From: Larix sibirica
Taxonomy: Eukaryota > Streptophyta > Pinopsida > Pinales > Pinaceae
Assembly: GCA_004151065.3 (NCBI GenBank)
Contig: NWUY0300054636.1
Location: forward strand, 1 to 18,434
Reading direction: 5' to 3'
DNA: 18,434 nucleotides
Below, piece by piece: positions 1-9,416 of the stretch. The position numbers and the translations under genes are program-made. The notes under the pieces were generated by a model. It searched no databases, was not told the origin of the DNA, and was given only the letters and a program-made list of their open reading frames with translations. Position 1 is the stretch's first letter, and every line of letters starts with the position of its first letter.

Positions 1-634
1 GACAACTCTACTAGTTGAATTCCAAGCATTTCCAAATGACTCAAGCGGGTCACAAATTTATGATACAGGTCTTGGGATGGGTTCATGTGAGTCTTAAAAA
101 CCTACAACAAATCACATAATTCAATTTGGATATGTGGAAGACTGTTTATTGCATCAATTCAAAAAACTAGCTAGATTTGACAACACAACGAGCATAGGGA
201 TAAAAATCGATTGAAAAGAAAGACAAATTTGCAGGACATAAAACAAATTGATATCATTAACTTGCAAAAGAGTCCATATACATCACAGGGATGTGCTTAC
301 AACAAGGAATATACATGAAATCACTATATTCACTCAATATCAGAGACAAATGCTAAACATTGCAGAAAGCTCACTATATTCACTGGATGTCTTCAACACT
401 GATAGAATAGGAGCTCGCTTGTCTGGAAGAGAATTGGACCTACAATTTTCCTTAGTGAGAAAGGATGAATTCCATCCTCCTCATGGTATAGATGAATCCT
501 CAACTAGAATGATGAACAAAAGGGGCACATCTCCCAACCGGTGACTAGGGGCACGCTCCCAAGTCTTGAGAAGCTTCAAGCTCTCAATGCAATAATCAAA
601 CTGACAAAAGATGTCCATGGGTGCGATCCTCTTT

Positions 635-643
635 CTTTTATAA
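635..643 (-). promoter_or_regulatory. Probable TATA box of LTR-B copy 1
   Basis: On the minus strand this reads TTATAAAAG, about 590 bp inside the LTR start at 1232. The placement suits a U3 promoter, with transcription heading towards position 1. The copy at 8819-8827 keeps the motif; the one at 11384-11392 is changed by a base. The transcription start cannot be seen directly. Confidence 0.5.
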
Positions 644-730
644 ATTATTTGTCTTCTAATATGCATTGAATGTGGACAATTAGCCTCATCTAATGCTCCC
701 TCACTAGTTAAACTTGGATTTGTAGTTTTA

Positions 731-972
731 TCCTTCTTTTTCCTTGCTTTCTTGCCTTTCCTGCTTTAGTCAACTTTTACTGCTTTTGGCAACTCCTGCT
801 TTTCCTTGATTTTCTACTGCTTTCTTGATTTTCCAGTGCTTTCCTAATTTTTTGCTACTTTATGCTATTCTCTGCTTTCATGCTTTTCTGCTGCTTTCTT
901 GCTTTTATGCTGCCTTCCAACTTTTTTGTTGATTTTTGCTTTTCACTGCTTTTCTTCCACTTTCCTTTGTGG
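731..972 (-). repeat. Degenerate TGCTTTT low-complexity tract in LTR-B
   Basis: About 240 bp of imperfect repeats of TGCTTTT/TGCTTTC on the plus strand, which is purine-rich AAAAGCA on the LTR sense strand. It lies in U3 upstream of the TATA box. The equivalent tracts in the other two LTR-B copies differ by substitutions and small indels, as expected of slippage-prone sequence. Read as protein it gives only Lys/Glu/Ser-rich low complexity. Confidence 0.7.
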
Positions 973-1232
973 AAGACAACTCATAGGGTTCACTTAGTCT
1001 CCTATGCATGCTCTTAGGCAACCTAAGAATTTAGACCTCATCAAATATCTAATTAATAATTAAATACTTGAAACTATGGCCTACATTCTTCTCCCTAGTT
1101 TAATTTAATTATACAAGATAATCTAGTCAAAATTAATTTCCTAACTAAATTATTTAATTTTCCACTAGGACCCATGTGGATCTGATGGCCTAGTGGTTGC
1201 TCCCTGGTGCTATAAAAAATGGGGACATTACA

Positions 1233-1751
1233 ATCAAATTTTAGATTTCCCAATGATTAGTTGGTGATGGTCACCACCATATGATCCTAGGTATCTGAGA
1301 GGGAACATAGTAAAATGATCACTCTGCGCTCATCCTCCACCTTTACGCCGATTGAGAGCAGTTTCTTGATTAGGGTATTAAAATTGTTTAGATGATCTTC
1401 CACACTTGAACCCTCCTTTATCCTTAGATGATTTTTTTTTTATGAAAACCTTATTTGTTTCCGATTTAGTCTCATACAACTTCTCAAGTTTCTCACAAAG
1501 GGATTTTGTGGTATTTTCTTTAGCAACATTGAACAAGACAAAGTCTACTAGGCAAAGGAAAATTGTAGAGATTGCCTTTCTATCTAGCATAATCTAGTCC
1601 TCATATGTCATGCCACTTAGTTTTTTCACAACCCCTTTCAAGGATAGCTCTTGTCATTTTGAACCAACAAATCCTCCACCTTAATCTTCCATAGGGATAA
1701 ATTCTTGCCATCAAGCTTCTCAATCTTGAACTTGGTTAAACCTCCTGTCAT
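1233..1751 (-). pseudogene. Ty1/copia gag fragment (gag-A copy 1), broken
   Basis: Remnant of a copia Gag of the UBN2 / retrotran_gag_2 type, the nucleocapsid-like protein that packages element RNA. The start is the ATG at 1751, just inside the primer binding site. Visible pieces in order are KIEKLDGKNLSLWKIK, then ELSLKGVVKKLSG, then MLDRKAISTI and LFNVAKENTTKSLCEKLEKL. The frame breaks after LLVQND, a stop replaces the Trp expected before IMLDRK, and a 10-T run (9 T in copy 2) shifts the frame after VFIKK. Homology continues in pieces to about 1243 (NLKFD) and stops at LTR-B. No CCHC knuckle, protease or pol follows, so it is a 5' gag fragment only. Confidence 0.85.
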
Positions 1752-1799
1752 TTTTGTAGCTCCCACTTGCAGAAAAACCTATGCATGTGATTTTTTTAG

Positions 1800-1811
1800 G
1801 CTCTAATACAA
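1800..1811 (-). other. Primer binding site of element A (initiator tRNA-Met type), degenerate
   Basis: On the minus strand this reads TTGTATTAGAGC, matching 10 of 12 bases of the plant copia consensus TGGTATCAGAGC, which is complementary to the 3' end of initiator tRNA-Met. It sits two bases inside LTR-A and just upstream of the gag-A ATG, exactly where reverse transcription of such an element would be primed. Confidence 0.75.
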
Positions 1812-2001
1812 TATGTTAGTAAAATATATAAAAAATAGAGGAAAAAAATAACAATAGAACATGAGATTTACATGGAAACCCTGCTATACACAGGTAAAAC
1901 CACATGGCAATGGAAGCTTCGACCTTTTATTATTACTCAACAACAAAATTTACAATGCTTTTTTCTATCTTTCTTATGTTATAATGCTGAGGGGTCACTC
2001 C

Positions 2002-2011
2002 CCTTTTATAC
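2002..2011 (-). promoter_or_regulatory. TATA box of LTR-A copy 1
   Basis: On the minus strand this is GTATAAAAGG, a strong plant TATA match about 200 bp from the LTR 5' end. About 75 bp downstream lies AATAAA, giving a normal U3-R-U5 layout. Transcription would run leftwards through the primer binding site into gag-A. Confidence 0.65.
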
Positions 2012-2075
2012 AATACATATGAGGGTTCCAAAATGAACCAAAATACACTAGATGGGTGTAGAAATTTTCTCCTTT

Positions 2076-2120
2076 GGGGCTCCACCCCTTGGGGGGTGCC
2101 ACCCCTATCCTCACCCCGCG
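2076..2120 (-). repeat. G/C-rich patch with inverted and tandem repeats in LTR-A U3
   Basis: On the minus strand GGGGTGGCACCCC is followed after four bases by GGGGTGGAGCCCC, two near-identical units each with self-complementary ends. It stands out in AT-rich surroundings. G-rich patches of this kind occur upstream of the TATA box in many plant copia LTRs; a role in transcription or folding is inference. Confidence 0.6.
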
Positions 2121-2210
2121 CACCTAATGCATATGAGCATTGCATGGGTCTGGTCAAGAGCTCTACATGAAGGATATTAGAGATTTGGATATTGGCTTCA
2201 TATCCTAACA

Positions 2211-2414
2211 ACTCTCTATATGAAGCCGAATTCATTGACTTCATAATTGATTATGAGGCCTTTTCTCTAGATTACAAGTTTGGGTTCAAACATATATGCA
2301 ACACTATTCAATATTGATTATAAGGTTTTTGTTCTCAATTCAATTTTGAGTACAAAGATCTTTGATCACTCTAATCCACAATATATCAATCAACAGACAC
2401 AATGTTGCTAAATT
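2211..2414. other. Unassigned flank to the right of LTR-A
   Basis: About 200 bp of AT-rich sequence directly outside the 5' end of LTR-A. I see no ORF, LTR end or known motif. If LTR-A is an original insertion end, this is its target-site flank, but no matching target duplication can be tested without the other end. Confidence 0.4.
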
Positions 2415-3100
2415 AAAATTCAATTGATTACCATTTGACTCCTTCAGATGGAATCCTAATCACATGGGTTTCCTGTATACTATATTTCTTGTTCACATGT
2501 GCTTACACATTCAACAATGATCTCTTTGTCAAGACACAAATCAAACAATCAATATGTCCAACTATATGCTTGCAGGTAATGCCAAAACCCTTGTCAAAAG
2601 CAAATTCAAATGCATTATATTTTATAGCTCTATGCTCAATGGGACCAAATCAAGTATATAATAACATTCCAAGTCAAATACAACTCATAATTTGAACTCC
2701 ACTTGTCAAATATGTAAAACCAACACTAATGCTTTTTTTTAGAAATGGCACACTTAATAAAATTCAATTAATTACCAATTGACTCTTTCATATGGGCTTC
2801 TAATCACATGTGTTGCCTATATTCTATGTTTCTTGTTCACTTGTGCTTACACATTCAATAATAATCTCTTTGTCACGACAAGAATCCAACAATCAACATG
2901 TCCAACTATATGCTTGTAAGTAATGCCAAAACCAAAACCATTGTCAAAAGCAAATTCATATGCACTATATTTATAACTATATGCTCAATGGAACCAAATC
3001 AAGTATAGAAGAACATTCCAATTCAAATACAACTCATAATCTGAACTCTACATGTCAAATATGTAAAACCAACACTTATTATTTTGTTTAGAAATGGCAT
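2415..3100. repeat. Imperfect tandem duplication, ~344-bp period (two copies)
   Basis: Two direct copies, about 2415-2751 and 2759-3100. Both begin AAAATTCAATT(G/A)ATTACCA, share CTTGTTCAC, GTGCTTACACATTCAA, TCCAACTATATGCTTG and AAATATGTAAAACCAACACT, and end near GAAATGGCA. They differ by many substitutions and a few small indels, so the duplication is old. An 86-codon ORF in the first copy is not conserved in the second and is not called. No transposon family is recognised. Confidence 0.8.
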
Positions 3101-3197
3101 AGTCTATAACAAACCTGGATTCATGGATCCAATTTCCTTCTCGTAAGACAAAGACAATTCACATAAATTGATGAAATCAATTGCTAAGGAGCTGTAC

Positions 3198-3918
3198 TTG
3201 AGACATTGAGGTAGAATCAATTGTACTTGAAGAAGTTGAAGTGTGTCTTGGCTAGACCGAAATTCTATTTTTGAGCCATTGGATTGGGTAAGGATGCATT
3301 TGCATGGATCCTGCGAAGATCAAGGCGATTTAAGATTAGGAGGAACCCATAAGAGTTCACGAGTTAAGAAGTTTCTTTGGATTGACTAACTATTATCACA
3401 AATTTGTTGAAGGGTACTCTATGTTTTTGACTCTACTTAGTGATTTGTTGTCAGGAAATATTGTACAAACTCAAACACAAACTTGTGATATCACATGTGC
3501 CAAATTTGGTATACTTTGAGCAGTCATTTGAGGTACAAACAAATGCCTTAGGCTTCACCATTGGAGGAGTTTTATCGCAAATGGGTCATTAAGTGGCCTA
3601 CGCGAGCAAAAAAATACAGGATTTTGAGTGAAGGTACTCCATTAATGACAAAGAGATGATTGCAGTTGTGGTTTTACTACAAGCATGAAAGCACTACTTA
3701 TTAGGTAATCCATCCATTGTGAATATGGAAAATGTTACGATGAGCTACTTTGTGACACAACCAAAGTTGTCACCTAAGTAAGCATGGTGGCAAGATTTCT
3801 TAGTAGAATTCGACATGACCATTGAGTACCAACAATGTCAACTTAATGTAGCAACAATACTTAAGCTGGAAGGTGCAACTTGGAGTCTTAGAAGAAGATG
3901 AGTTGTTGGTTCCCATGG
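3198..3918 (+). pseudogene. Ty3/gypsy pol remnant (RT C-terminal part and RNase H)
   Basis: Decayed polyprotein piece on the plus strand. In order I read the end of reverse transcriptase (LYLKKLKC, MDPAKIKAI, then HELRSFFGLTNYYHKFVEGY), followed by RNase H from about 3494 (VPNLVYFEQSFEVQTNALGF, IGGVLSQMGH, INDKEMIAVV, KHYLLGN, QPKLSPK, WWQDFLVEFDMTIEY). Several stops and frame changes interrupt it. The first RNase H catalytic Asp of the family (normally a T-D-A motif) reads T-N-A, and the Asp of the usual T-D-N-V reads M-E-N-V, so the enzyme would be dead even if rejoined. The RT palm with YxDD is absent and no integrase follows recognisably. Confidence 0.85.
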
Positions 3919-4504
3919 GTAGTGTTATTCCATGTTTTGTAGGCATACTTTTTCCAGGCTTATTTTTTCTTTGGAGCACTATGCATTCTAGAGTATCAAG
4001 GCCCATGTTTGTTGCTATTGGGCCTTCTTGTGATTTTTGCTTATGAAATGATGTGACGATTATGTGATATAAGTCATTATTCTACTGCTATGCCATACCA
4101 TGATGATATATTATGTGATGATGTACTATATGTTACTACTTCCATATTTGATGTATTGATTATTTTATGAGTATAGTTAGTAGTATCACCCGCAAGTTGA
4201 CAAGGGTAGTAGATTCTTGATTTACATATTTACCATTGAACCAGGGTAATTCTTGGTCTTTGCATGGACTTTTACACCCTTCTTCGGGTCCACCTTTTTC
4301 CACCTCACACATCATCCATTACCACTTCATATTTTGGTCTGCATCCTTTGGTTAAAAGATTGATAGATTGACTCTTGACTTCCCCTCTGTGACCCCTTCA
4401 CCATGAAGGATTCCCTGTTATCCTTTGTGTCTCGGGCATGCTTGTGTTGCAACGATTATTGTGACAGTTTAGGAGGCTTCCTTGTAAATCCATGGGGTTA
4501 ATTG
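3919..4504. other. Unassigned, probably decayed gypsy internal sequence
   Basis: Integrase would be expected here, between RNase H and the 3' end of a gypsy element. I could not recognise an HHCC finger or D,D-35-E core in any frame, so it is either deleted or decayed past recognition. The interval is AT-rich with many stops. Confidence 0.4.
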
Positions 4505-4630
4505 CTTGTCAAGTGGAAAGAGTTTCCATGGAGAAATGCTTCTCCCTAGACCTGAAACATGAAAGGCTCTTCCCCTTCAATGCTTAAAAAATGGCATTTG
4601 AAGAAAGCTCCCAATCCAAGACTCGTTGTA
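4505..4630 (+). pseudogene. Possible chromodomain scrap of a gypsy integrase
   Basis: One frame gives LVKWKEFPWRNASP, resembling the LVKWKG(Y/F/L)P core of chromodomains found at the C-terminus of many plant Ty3/gypsy integrases. The aromatic Trp-Glu step that should follow is not clear, and stops come at once after it. Strand and position agree with the pol remnant upstream and LTR-C downstream. A chance match of eight residues cannot be excluded. Confidence 0.35.
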
Positions 4631-4850
4631 CCTAAAATAAAAAAGAAAAACAAGACCAAGTAAAAGCAAAAAATCAAGCAAGGAAGAAAGAATCAAGTTT
4701 CCCTTGCATGTGCCTTGAAATAAAATAAAGGCCAAGATCTCTTAGAGAAAAAAGTACAAGAAGAAAAGAGTCCAAGAAATCAAAGAAGACAAGTCCAAGA
4801 AGGAGCTAAAAAAGTAAAAATTAAAAGGGGTGAAGTTTGACTACCAAGGT
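4631..4850 (+). repeat. Purine-rich low-complexity tract
   Basis: A/G-rich stretch with repeated AAGAA, CCAAGAA and AAGTCCAAGAAG motifs, giving a Lys/Glu-rich reading broken by stops. It may be the degraded tail of the gypsy polyprotein or simple sequence; I see no motif that decides. Confidence 0.45.
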
Positions 4851-5990
4851 TAAAGGAGTAGTATCTCGTTACACAACACCCATTTGTGAGTATTGTGTAC
4901 CCTATAGGTGAACATCACAAAGCTTTTTCCCTATCCTACATTTTGAGTTAGTCAGATCACCTTCGACCAAAATTTCACCTGCCTAACTTGGTCTATTACA
5001 TCTAATCCACCTTGAAGAAGAAAATTGTCTTTGCAAATACTTAGAGGATATCATGGTATTGATTAATCTATAAATCATATTTCTCAAAAAACTTGTTTGA
5101 AGATATTTGCGATGTTGGTATATTATCATGTTTCTCATGACTAGCTATATGATGACTCACTTTGATGACCACTTGCATCTATTATGTACTTGTCCATGTG
5201 GAAATCCTTTGTTGTCGGTCCACCAGGGACACCTATGATCATAGTACAACTTCATTACATTGCTACATAGATTTCACCGAGTCTTCTTCAAAGTTGTTAT
5301 GATTCAGTGCCAGTTTGAAAGTGGTGTATAGCGGCTAGGAGGGGCCTGTTGCATATATTTTGTTGTATATGGTATCTAGTGATTATGAGCACATGTATGG
5401 ATCTTATTCAAGTATATGACATCATATTGACCACTATTGCCTCAGATCAGTCTCTTTCATAAAGGTGGTGGGCCTTTCCCTAGTGTTTATAGTCCTGATT
5501 TTCACAGACGTGCATGGGATTGATATATTCAATGTTTTCGCTATCTACTAATGGATTTGGATATCCATTTGGATACTTTCATCTCTCATACTTACATGTT
5601 ATAGCATTCTACTAGACTAGTCATATTTGAGGGGTCATGCAATGCAGTGTCAACGAGCAACCTGAAAACTTCATCAACATGCATGGCAGTGATTCAACCA
5701 CTTTCTCCACAATGACTTGGCATTTTTGGGCACCCATTTGACTCTTCTATGCATCCCAAGTATCCGATGCCAAAGTGTTGTCCATCTCGGGTGTTTTCCA
5801 GGCACAGAGGGGGTTTTTCAAGCTTATTTTAGTGATATGGCAGATTAATACATGGCACCACTAAGGTTTTTATTCAAAATAAACCTAAGTTGGTTCTAAT
5901 TTGTCATTGAGGAGGAAAAATTTCACTTTATTTTCTATTTCTTCGTTGATATTGCACTTTACTATTGTATTTGGGAAATATTACATTTTT
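4851..5990. other. Unassigned ~1.1-kb stretch before LTR-C
   Basis: No ORF of note, no LTR ends and no family motif that I can recognise on either strand. By position it may be the untranslated 3' part of the gypsy element, between pol and its polypurine tract, or an unrelated old insertion. Confidence 0.4.
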
Positions 5991-6000
5991 CCCAAGGGGG
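5991..6000 (+). other. Probable polypurine tract upstream of LTR-C
   Basis: The sequence ends AAGGGGG and is followed at once by T and TGATTTGC, the kind of purine run that primes plus-strand DNA just outside a 3' LTR. It is on the same strand and downstream of the gypsy pol remnant, which supports the reading. Confidence 0.5.
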
Positions 6001-6001
6001 T

Positions 6002-7114
6002 TGATTTGCTTAGGTGGCACATTGCAAACATGTGGAGGCATGTTTGGTGGCATGGCACATTGGTACATATGTTGAGGCACCTCGGGATCTTCTAACACTT
6101 ATCTCACCTCAAGAAAATATCTCAACCCTCCATCACTACCTTTTTCACTTGGATCGACCCACTCTTGGCATGGATGTTGTGGCTAAAAAACTTGCACATT
6201 TGTTGCTAGTTAGACCAACGCTTGGATCAGGGAAGGAAACCCATGGTAGTGGCACATTGTTTCAGCTCATCCCGTGTTTTTTTTCTCATGGTTTTGGAGA
6301 AGACCCATGGTATTAGCATATTTTATCATTATTTACAAGTCAAGGAGTCATTTTTCCCCTCTAAAGAAAAACGCCTTGGCTTGTTGGCATTACTTCTTGT
6401 TGTAAAGGTGTGATCTAGACCGTTGATCTAGCCAAACCTCATCTTGATATCATCACTCACTTGTAACTTCTTTTTTACCACACCTTGACCTAGCTTGCCC
6501 TCTTAGGCTATAAAGGAGAGGCTTGAGCTCATTGTGAAGGGTCAAAGTTTTTTGAAATGAAAAACATACTCTACTGGAACATTTGCTCTAATTTCTGAGG
6601 CTCTTCTTGTTGGTCGATGACTTGTTAGCTCATTTCTTGGGTGGAAGGAGGCTCTTCACAAGGGTTTAGGTAACCATTGGTATTCTATTTTGTACTTAGT
6701 AAAGTAAGATATAATTGTTTCAACCTTGTTTCTTATGAATGCATGTTGTTTTATTTGATTAAATTGTTGCAATCTCTTTTCAATTATCATAATTTCTTTC
6801 ACTAAGTACATTTATTGATCTCGTGGTGGTTTCTCGTTTAGGGATAGATTGCTTTGCCTCTTGAATTTTATAGGAACCTATCATAAATTGGAGTAGAAGA
6901 TCTATTATTATCCTTGGCTATCAAATGAGAGGGGTTGTTAGTCCTCCACTCTCCCTTGAAGACTACTCATCTATTTCTTGAGATTACTAATGACTCCATT
7001 GCCAACAAGTGCTTCCTTTTAAGGCACTAGATCTAGGTTTTAGTAGTTTCAATCTATTTTTATTTCAAATTTTCTTCTATCCTCATTTTCTTATCAAATT
7101 TTCAGATTCTTACA
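6002..7114 (+). mobile_element. LTR-C, probable 3' LTR of the gypsy element
   Basis: About 1.1 kb from a TG just after the polypurine tract to a possible CTTACA end. It carries a clear TATA box at 6509-6514 with CTATAAAGG context. The strand agrees with the pol remnant to its left. There is no second, independent copy that would fix the borders, so the right end is approximate. Three short overlapping ORFs (64, 100 and 63 codons, within 5901-6413) show no family resemblance and are not called. Confidence 0.5.
6509..6514 (+). promoter_or_regulatory. TATA box in LTR-C
   Basis: TATAAA in the context GGCTATAAAGGAGAGG, about 500 bp inside the proposed LTR start. This is the most promoter-like spot in the block and supports calling the segment an LTR. 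Activity is unknown. Confidence 0.5.
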
Positions 7115-7718
7115 GGTACTTAGATCCATCATTTCAAGAGACTCCTAGGGGAGCTATTCGCTCCCCCTCCTTGGCTCATTAATTTTTAAATATTACACAC
7201 TAAGGAGCATAAGATCAACACACCATAATACATACTAAACCAACAACATCTAATAAGTCTTTTGTGGTGTTTTAAGTCTCTAGTGCTTAATAATTCAAGT
7301 ACTCAACTAGTAGGCTACTCTAGATCTTTTAATTTTCAAGTCCCTATTAGTTTTCCTTGCTATTATATGCATCATTTTCATATATGAAATCTATAGCAAT
7401 ATTTAGTGTTGAACATCTTATTTGAAGGCATACTAACATTGTACATTTGGGTTTTTATTCACAACTTAATTACTTGGATGTATGCTCACTATTGTTAATA
7501 ATTAACTCAAGTAATCAACACTAGCTAAATCAAATCGACCTTCTTCTTTGTAGATCAACTAGTTGATAATGTGATATCTTATGTTGGTCTCTTTCATAGC
7601 ATATTTTGATATCATTTTTTGCTAACATTGCCTAATCGCTACATTGGATAATCTTGATGGTTAATGCTAAGTATGCTATGTCATGATTGCTAATTTTTTT
7701 TTATCTTTAATTCAGAAA
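7115..7718. other. Flank between LTR-C and LTR-B, with a small hairpin
   Basis: About 600 bp with no gene seen. It contains a perfect stem at 7148-7166 (GGGGAGC, 5-base loop, GCTCCCC). Its right edge at 7718 abuts the CA end of LTR-B with no primer binding site, so here LTR-B meets what looks like target DNA rather than element interior. Confidence 0.45.
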
Positions 7719-8818
7719 TGCAATAGTACTTGAAATCAAATAACAATCATACACATAAGCAATCACATTCGACATGAATTTANGTACCTTTTCAAAAAAA
7801 GGCACACTAGGAAAAAAATACAAGGAAAAACTAGCTAGGTTGTTTAGAATTTCTTCAAGCACAACAAGACTCTTCCTATTATTCCCAAACATGATACCGA
7901 GGTTAACTACAGCCTTAGGATACCCTAAAGGATCCTGAGATAGACACCCAACTTTGACAGCTGCACATTTTCTGGGTGCATCATGCTTGGGATGACCCTT
8001 TGGTAAAGCCAAAGACTCCGAGGAAATATCCCTAGGACTTATGTGGAACCAAATGGATTCTGGAGCAGATATGAAAGTGGATGGCTTGGAAATACCCCCA
8101 AATTGATATAAGAACACTGATATCAACAATTAGGTTCAACTGGGTTCAGTTTGGAAGATAGAAAATAAATTACTAGTTTCAGGACAACACTACTAGTTGA
8201 ATTCCAAGCATTTCCAAATGACTCAAGCGGGTCACAAATTTATGATACAGGGCTTGGGATAGGTTCATATGAGTCTTAACAACATGCAAAAAATCACATA
8301 ATTCAATTTGGATATGTGGAAGACTGTTTATTGCATCAATTCAAAAAACTAGCTAGATTTGACAACACAATGAGCATAGGGATAAAAATCCATTGAAAAG
8401 AAAGACAAATTTGCAGGACATAAAACAAATTGATATCGTTAACTTGAAGACTAGTCCATATACATCACAGGGATGTGGTTACAGCAACAAATATACATGA
8501 AATCACTATCTTCACTCAATATCATAGAAAATTGATAAAAATTGCAAAAAGCTCACTAAATTCACTAGATGTCTTCAACACTGATAGAACAGGAGATCGC
8601 TTGTCTCGAAGAGAATTGGACCTACAATTTTCCTTAGTGAGAAAGGATGAATTCCATCCTCCTTGTGGTCTAGCTGAATCCTCAACCAGAATGATGAACA
8701 AAAGGGGCACATCTCCCAACCGGTGACTAGGGGCACGTCTCCCAAGTCTTGAGAAGCTCAGAGCTCTCAATGCAATAATCAAACTGAAAAAAAGATGTCC
8801 ATGGGTGTGATCCTCTTC

Positions 8819-8827
8819 CTTTTATAA
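8819..8827 (-). promoter_or_regulatory. Probable TATA box of LTR-B copy 2
   Basis: Minus strand TTATAAAAG at the same relative place as in copy 1. A minus-strand reading of 86 codons opens about 40 bp downstream, but its differences from copy 3 do not look selected. Confidence 0.5.
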
Positions 8828-8912
8828 TTTATTTGTCTTCTAATATGCATTGAATGTGGACCATTAGCCTCATCTAATGCTCCCTCACTGGTTAAACTTG
8901 GATTTGTAGTTT

Positions 8913-9155
8913 TATCCTCCTTTTTCCTTGCTTTCTTGCCTTTCCTGCTTTAGTCAACGTTTACTGCTTTTGGAAACTCCTGATTTTCCTTGATTTTCTG
9001 CCGCTTTCTTGCTTTTCTAGTGCTTTCCTACTTTTTTGCTACTTTCTACTTTTCTCTGCTTACATTCTTTTCTGCTGCTTTCTTGCTTTTATGCTGCCTT
9101 CCAACTTTTTTGTTGATTTTTGCTTTTCACTGCTCTTCTTCCACTTTCCTTTGTG
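8913..9155 (-). repeat. TGCTTTT low-complexity tract, LTR-B copy 2
   Basis: Counterpart of the tract in copy 1, with scattered substitutions. It ends at the same TTTGTGGAAGACAACTCA boundary, so its limits are conserved while its content drifts. Confidence 0.7.
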
Positions 9156-9416
9156 GAAGACAACTCATAGGGTCCACTTAGTCTCCTATGCACGCTCTTA
9201 GGCAATCTAAGAATTTACACGTCATCAAATATCTAATTAATAATTAAATACTTGAAACTATGGCCTACATTCTTCTCCCTGGTTTAATTTAATTATACAA
9301 GATAATCTAGTCAAAATTAATTTCCTAACTAATCTATTTAATTTTCCACTAGGACCCATGTGGATCCAATGGCCTAGTGGTTTCTCCCTGGTGCCATAAA
9401 AAATGGGGACATTATA

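Larger units (their letters stand above)
1..1232 (-). mobile_element. LTR-B copy 1 (partial, cut by window start)
   Basis: Long terminal repeat of a copia-type retrotransposon, read on the minus strand. Its 5' end is the TGTAATGTCCCC at 1232. Position 1 matches 8184 in the second copy, so about 465 bp of its 3' end lie outside the window. Inside are a TATA box, a possible AATAAA (minus, 150-145) and a long pyrimidine-rich stretch. It differs from the copies at 7719-9416 and 10343-11970 by roughly 5% by eye. Short ORFs occur on both strands, but their differences between copies are mostly amino-acid changing, so I do not call them genes. The outer end is defined by the other two copies; the inner end is where gag-A homology stops. 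Confidence 0.75.
1814..2210 (-). mobile_element. LTR-A copy 1, 5' LTR of a copia element
   Basis: A 397-bp LTR read on the minus strand, starting TGTTAG and ending CTAACA, a perfect 6-bp terminal inverted repeat. It contains a TATA box, a short G/C-rich U3 patch, an AATAAA (minus, 1931-1926) and a T-rich U5. It is followed by a primer binding site and gag-A, so it is the 5' LTR. No partner 3' LTR of this family is in the window. It appears identical to 12557-12953. A 103-codon ORF across it is a by-product of the LTR sequence and is not called. Confidence 0.88.
7719..9416 (-). mobile_element. LTR-B copy 2 (full length, ~1.7 kb)
   Basis: Complete LTR on the minus strand, from TATAATGTCCCC at 9416 (the TG start mutated to TA) to ATTGCA at 7719. 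Its left end is well defined: similarity to copy 3 stops exactly at TGCAAT, where copy 3 continues into a primer binding site and this copy into unrelated DNA. It has a TATA box, an AATAAA (minus, 8332-8327) and the pyrimidine-rich tract. One undetermined base (N) is at 7783. An ORF of 140 codons near the left end (7707-8129, minus) has a shorter open counterpart in copy 3; see findings. As no primer site follows, it most resembles a 3' or solo LTR. Confidence 0.85.

Noticed and set aside
248-544. 98-codon plus-strand ORF, with counterparts at 8475-8726 and 10995-11291
   Set aside because: It is antisense to LTR-B and overlaps open readings on the other strand. Differences between copies are mostly amino-acid changing, so it looks like a chance opening repeated because the LTR is repeated.
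1933-2244. 103-codon minus-strand ORF over LTR-A, repeated at 12676-12987
   Set aside because: It spans the LTR start and the TATA box. The two copies are identical only because of the segmental duplication.
2435-2695. 86-codon plus-strand ORF, repeated at 13178-13438
   Set aside because: It lies in the first half of the tandem doublet and is not kept open in the second half.
2415-3100. The two 344-bp repeats as a pair of LTRs
   Set aside because: They are almost directly adjacent (7 bp between them), with no TG/CA ends, primer site or polypurine tract.
3800-4006. 68-codon minus-strand ORF
   Set aside because: It is antisense to the RNase H remnant, which has a convincing family match on the plus strand.
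5901-6413. Three overlapping plus-strand ORFs of 64, 100 and 63 codons
   Set aside because: They overlap one another in different frames across the polypurine tract and LTR-C, with no family resemblance.
7148-7166. GGGGAGC/GCTCCCC hairpin as a terminator
   Set aside because: A short stem in a plant repeat region with no transcription unit leading into it; kept only as a note in the flank entry.
8522-8782. 86-codon minus-strand ORF just downstream of the LTR-B TATA box, also at 11087-11347
   Set aside because: Promising position, but copy 1 does not keep the same full reading, and the copies differ as neutral DNA would. No domain recognised.
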